In this document: in pieces, positions 14,017 through 16,044 of the stretch
Layout of the letters: each line of letters begins with the position of its first letter
Numbering within the stretch: position 1 is the first letter of the stretch
Assembly (NCBI GenBank): GCA_002478265.1
Contig: DLNC01000031.1
Location: 1 to 16,044 of the forward strand
Source of the DNA: Syntrophaceae bacterium UBA7520
GTDB lineage: Bacteria > Desulfobacterota > Syntrophia > Syntrophales > Smithellaceae
Direction of reading: 5' to 3'
DNA: 16,044 nt
Position numbers and translations under genes: made by a program
Notes under the pieces: model-generated
What the model was told of the DNA's origin: nothing
Databases searched by the model: none
What the model saw: only the letters and a program-made list of their open reading frames with translations

Positions 14017-14877
14017 TCAGAATGCGAAGCTTGCCGTGATGCCGCCGTAAAGAAAGGAACTTTTTCTATCGGACGGGTTTGCCGTGCCCTGCAGGCCGCG
14101 GCCTTTCATTTCGTAGCGCGCGTCGTCACAAAGCGGGAAAACATAGGTGAGCGAAGGCGTAACACTGACATGCTTGGTCAGCGTCAAAGGCAGGGAAACG
14201 GAAAATGTGCCGTCGTGGAAATTGTTGAATTTCCTGTCGGTGGCCAGCGCGTTGGAATCGAACTTTGGGTACATGGACGCGTCTTCGCTTTTCAGGTAAC
14301 TCACGCTCCCCGCGAGTTTTAGACCGATCATGTCGTTAAACTGAAAGGTATGTGAAACGCCGAGCAGAACATACCATTGATGATAATGGTCTATTTCCTT
14401 ATAAACGGTTAAGGTCGGAGAAAGCAATGTGTCGAGTCCGACGCTGACGAATAATTCCTGCGAATCAAGCGGATCAGTCGCGCCGGAATAAGGGGCGGCA
14501 AGCGCGTAATAAATGTAGCCCACGCCCGCGTTAACCAGCCAGAATTTGCGGAAATAGGACACGGTAATATCCGCCTCCGTCAGATTGGCCGAATGCTTTT
14601 CATCGGCGGCGCTGTAAGGGCGCGTGTCAATATTGGCCCAGACATTGGCGGAAAAGCCCTTGTAGCTGATGGTGGCGGAAGGCTGCAGAACAACGCTGTG
14701 GCGCGTGAGTTCCTGTCCGCGCCAGATGTAAGCGCTCATCACGGCGAGCGCCGCCTCACCGGAGACGGGATCTTCTTTGGCTGCTGTTTCTTCCGCGCGG
14801 CCGGTTAATGCCGTAAGCGAAACCATAACCAGAGTCAGGGTAAATAATGTAAAAAATTTTTTCAAACGAACAAACAT
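14017..14877 (-). CDS. Outer-membrane beta-barrel protein (putative porin-like)
   Basis: This 286-residue secreted protein has a basic start (MFVRLKK), a hydrophobic signal core and a probable signal peptidase I site after GRA28 (before EET). The mature part alternates hydrophobic and polar residues in many short strands, and the C-terminal residue is Phe286 (GGITASFAF), the beta-barrel assembly signal. SAYIWRGQELTR near 48-59 resembles the start of TIGR02001/TorF-like putative porins, but this link is tentative. I chose the ATG at 14877 because AAGGAGG lies four bases upstream on that strand. An upstream in-frame start (14916) would add 13 residues and spoil the signal peptide. The substrate or role is unknown. 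It precedes the antiporter gene, separated by about 100 bases with a hairpin. Confidence 0.8.
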   Translation of the reverse strand: MFVRLKKFFTLFTLTLVMVSLTALTGRAEETAAKEDPVSGEAALAVMSAYIWRGQELTRHSVVLQPSATISYKGFSANVWANIDTRPYSAADEKHSANLTEADITVSYFRKFWLVNAGVGYIYYALAAPYSGATDPLDSQELFVSVGLDTLLSPTLTVYKEIDHYHQWYVLLGVSHTFQFNDMIGLKLAGSVSYLKSEDASMYPKFDSNALATDRKFNNFHDGTFSVSLPLTLTKHVSVTPSLTYVFPLCDDARYEMKGRGLQGTANPSDRKSSFLYGGITASFAF

Positions 14878-15286
14878 ATAACCTCCTTTTGTTTTTTTGC
14901 CTCTATGCATCAACAAAAGGCATGCCGTAATGTGAGAAAAAAATTTCTTTATTTTAAGTCATTGGAATAACGAAGATTTTTACCGAGGCAAAGACGCGCC
15001 GCGCGGAAGAAAATACGCGCAAATTTGTTAAATCACTGATTTTGTGAACATATTTGCGAGGCCTAAAACACCGAAAAATCCTTGACAAATTTTTCTGTTA
15101 ATATATTGAGAAAATCACAAGTATATTAAAGATATTCAAAAAATAGTTTCACCTTAGAGCATCACTTCGCAAAAGATTCAAAAAGCAGTAAAGTTTTTTA
15201 GCAGTTAGCAGTTTGGAAGTTGGTTTTTTAGTGGCTGGTTGGTTTCGTTGCAGAAAAACAAATTTTTCTACATTCAAGAAACATTC
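14878..15286. other. AT-rich intergenic spacer between divergent genes
   Basis: No gene or structured RNA is recognisable here. It should hold the promoter of the outer-membrane protein gene (minus) and of the secreted protein gene (plus). A perfect TTGACA at 15082-15087 lies on the plus strand, but the nearest TATAAT-like boxes (TAATAT at 15099, TATATT at 15102) are too close (11 and 14 bases) for a standard sigma-70 promoter. From 15190 to 15240 the sequence is low-complexity, with two TTTTTTAG units each followed by CAGT- or TGGC-type repeats. Confidence 0.5.
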
Positions 15287-16033
15287 ATGGCTAAAAAAAA
15301 TTATTTTTGTATCCTGCTAACGTGGTTTCTTTTGTCTGTGCCGTTGGATCTTATGGCGCAAAAGGCGCCTCCTACGCCAAAGACAGTTCCCCCGCCGCTC
15401 AAAAACGTAAAAATCCAGGCGCGTGTTACACTTGATGAAAATGGCGTCTATCATTACTATCATACTGTTACGAATCCGGCGGAAAATAAGATCGGCATCG
15501 GCCATGTTAGTATTGATATCACCATTCCAAACTATGGTAATATAACAGAACATATTTCAGTAGAAGGCTATGCAGAGCCTGATCGCACTAGTTATACTAA
15601 TGTTCAAAGAAGAGGCTTGCTTTTTGTTCCCATTGCCTGGGAAAATACATCTCTGTGGGGCGGAGGTATACGTATTGAAGATGGCTGTTGTAGTCTTTTA
15701 GGCAAAGCTGTATCTATGACATGGAAAACACAATCTGATGATAATCTAGAAAATAGATATCTCCTTAACCCTGGTCAGACCAGTGCGGAATTGGAAATGA
15801 TAAGTTACGGTTTGCCCGGCATTCGAAAAGTAGTTTTTAGGCCGATTTGGTGGGTGTTAAACTTGCCCAATGAATATTTAATTGCGGAAGGAGATTCTGA
15901 AGAAAAAATGATCGAAAAAGACCGCAAAAAAGAAACTCTGAGCTTTGTCTCCACCACCATCGGCCCCACCGCCCCTCCGGCCTTTACACCTTTGCAATTC
16001 AACCAACTGCTGCAGGAATACGTCGAGATATAA
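15287..16033 (+). CDS. Unrecognised secreted protein, AT-rich gene
   Basis: I do not recognise the family of this 248-residue protein. A signal peptide is clear: MAKKNYF, a hydrophobic core to about 22 and a likely cut after LMA24. A Pro-rich stretch (residues 28-38) leads into a region that looks beta-rich, with VYHYYHTVTNP at 54-64 and VSIDITIPNYGN at 74-85. Vicinal Cys134-Cys135 (EDGCCSL) are the only cysteines in the mature part. After about 205 it becomes charged (EEKMIEKDRKKE), and it ends LLQEYVEI. The ATG at 15287 is preferred because it gives a proper signal peptide; a TTG at 15239 in frame would add 16 residues. The ribosome site is weak (AAGAAA). Base use is visibly more AT-rich than in the other genes, so recent acquisition or low expression is possible. 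The stop is inside the window. Confidence 0.7.
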   Translation: MAKKNYFCILLTWFLLSVPLDLMAQKAPPTPKTVPPPLKNVKIQARVTLDENGVYHYYHTVTNPAENKIGIGHVSIDITIPNYGNITEHISVEGYAEPDRTSYTNVQRRGLLFVPIAWENTSLWGGGIRIEDGCCSLLGKAVSMTWKTQSDDNLENRYLLNPGQTSAELEMISYGLPGIRKVVFRPIWWVLNLPNEYLIAEGDSEEKMIEKDRKKETLSFVSTTIGPTAPPAFTPLQFNQLLQEYVEI

Positions 16034-16044
16034 ACAAAAGTTGT

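Noticed and set aside
15082..15107. TTGACA followed by AT-rich boxes as a sigma-70 promoter
   Set aside because: The -35 is perfect, but the -10-like boxes are only 11-14 bases away; at 16-18 bases the match is poor.
15190..15240. Repeated TTTTTTAG and AGCAGTT units as a possible tandem repeat array
   Set aside because: The units are short, imperfect and few; low-complexity sequence is the simpler explanation.
1..16044. CRISPR array, tRNA genes or a defence island
   Set aside because: No regularly spaced direct repeats, no cloverleaf-like stretch, and no nuclease, methylase, toxin or Cas motifs were found among the supported genes apart from the IS transposase.

Overview
The window looks like a chromosomal segment of a Gram-negative, probably anaerobic bacterium. 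The gene style and the short intergenic repeats remind me of Desulfobacterota (former Deltaproteobacteria, for example Syntrophaceae). This is an impression from sequence character, not a database result. Gram-negative envelope genes (a periplasmic adaptor and an outer-membrane beta-barrel) support the broader placement. No tRNA, rRNA or CRISPR array is visible.

Layout. (1) 69-4665, plus strand: a tightly coupled five-gene ABC-2 export operon resembling E. coli YbhG-YbhF-YbhS-YbhR. It has a HlyD-type adaptor, two separate ATPases and two permeases, with overlapping start and stop codons. The two ATPases carry complementary defects, which predicts one canonical and one degenerate ATP site. (2) 4768-5466, minus strand: a class I glutamine amidotransferase-like protein, divergent from the next block. 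(3) 5610-8905, plus strand: six closely spaced genes. They encode a Pmp3/YqaE-type protein with a lysine-rich tail, two unrecognised small membrane proteins, a zinc-ribbon protein with a regular ten-residue repeat, a cation diffusion facilitator (CDF) and a metallo-beta-lactamase-fold hydrolase. (4) 8946-10217: a complete-looking IS3-family insertion sequence with 28-bp imperfect ends, two overlapping frames and an A7 frameshift site. (5) 10252-14877, minus strand: a DUF4442 hotdog protein, a second CDF of a different subfamily, a repeat-rich spacer, a CPA2/Kef-type antiporter with a TrkA module, and an outer-membrane beta-barrel protein. (6) 14878-15286: an AT-rich spacer. It is followed by an unrecognised secreted protein gene (15287-16033), complete within the window.

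How the parts fit. The window is dominated by envelope transport and ion homeostasis: drug or compound export, two divalent-metal exporters, a monovalent cation/proton antiporter, and a Pmp3-type protein whose relatives are linked to membrane potential and salt stress. The IS element lies between two convergent genes and disrupts neither. The least described material is the 5.6-7.2 kb run of small membrane proteins, especially the zinc-ribbon decapeptide-repeat protein and the lysine-tailed Pmp3 protein. I see no convincing evidence for a wholly new defence or mobile system.
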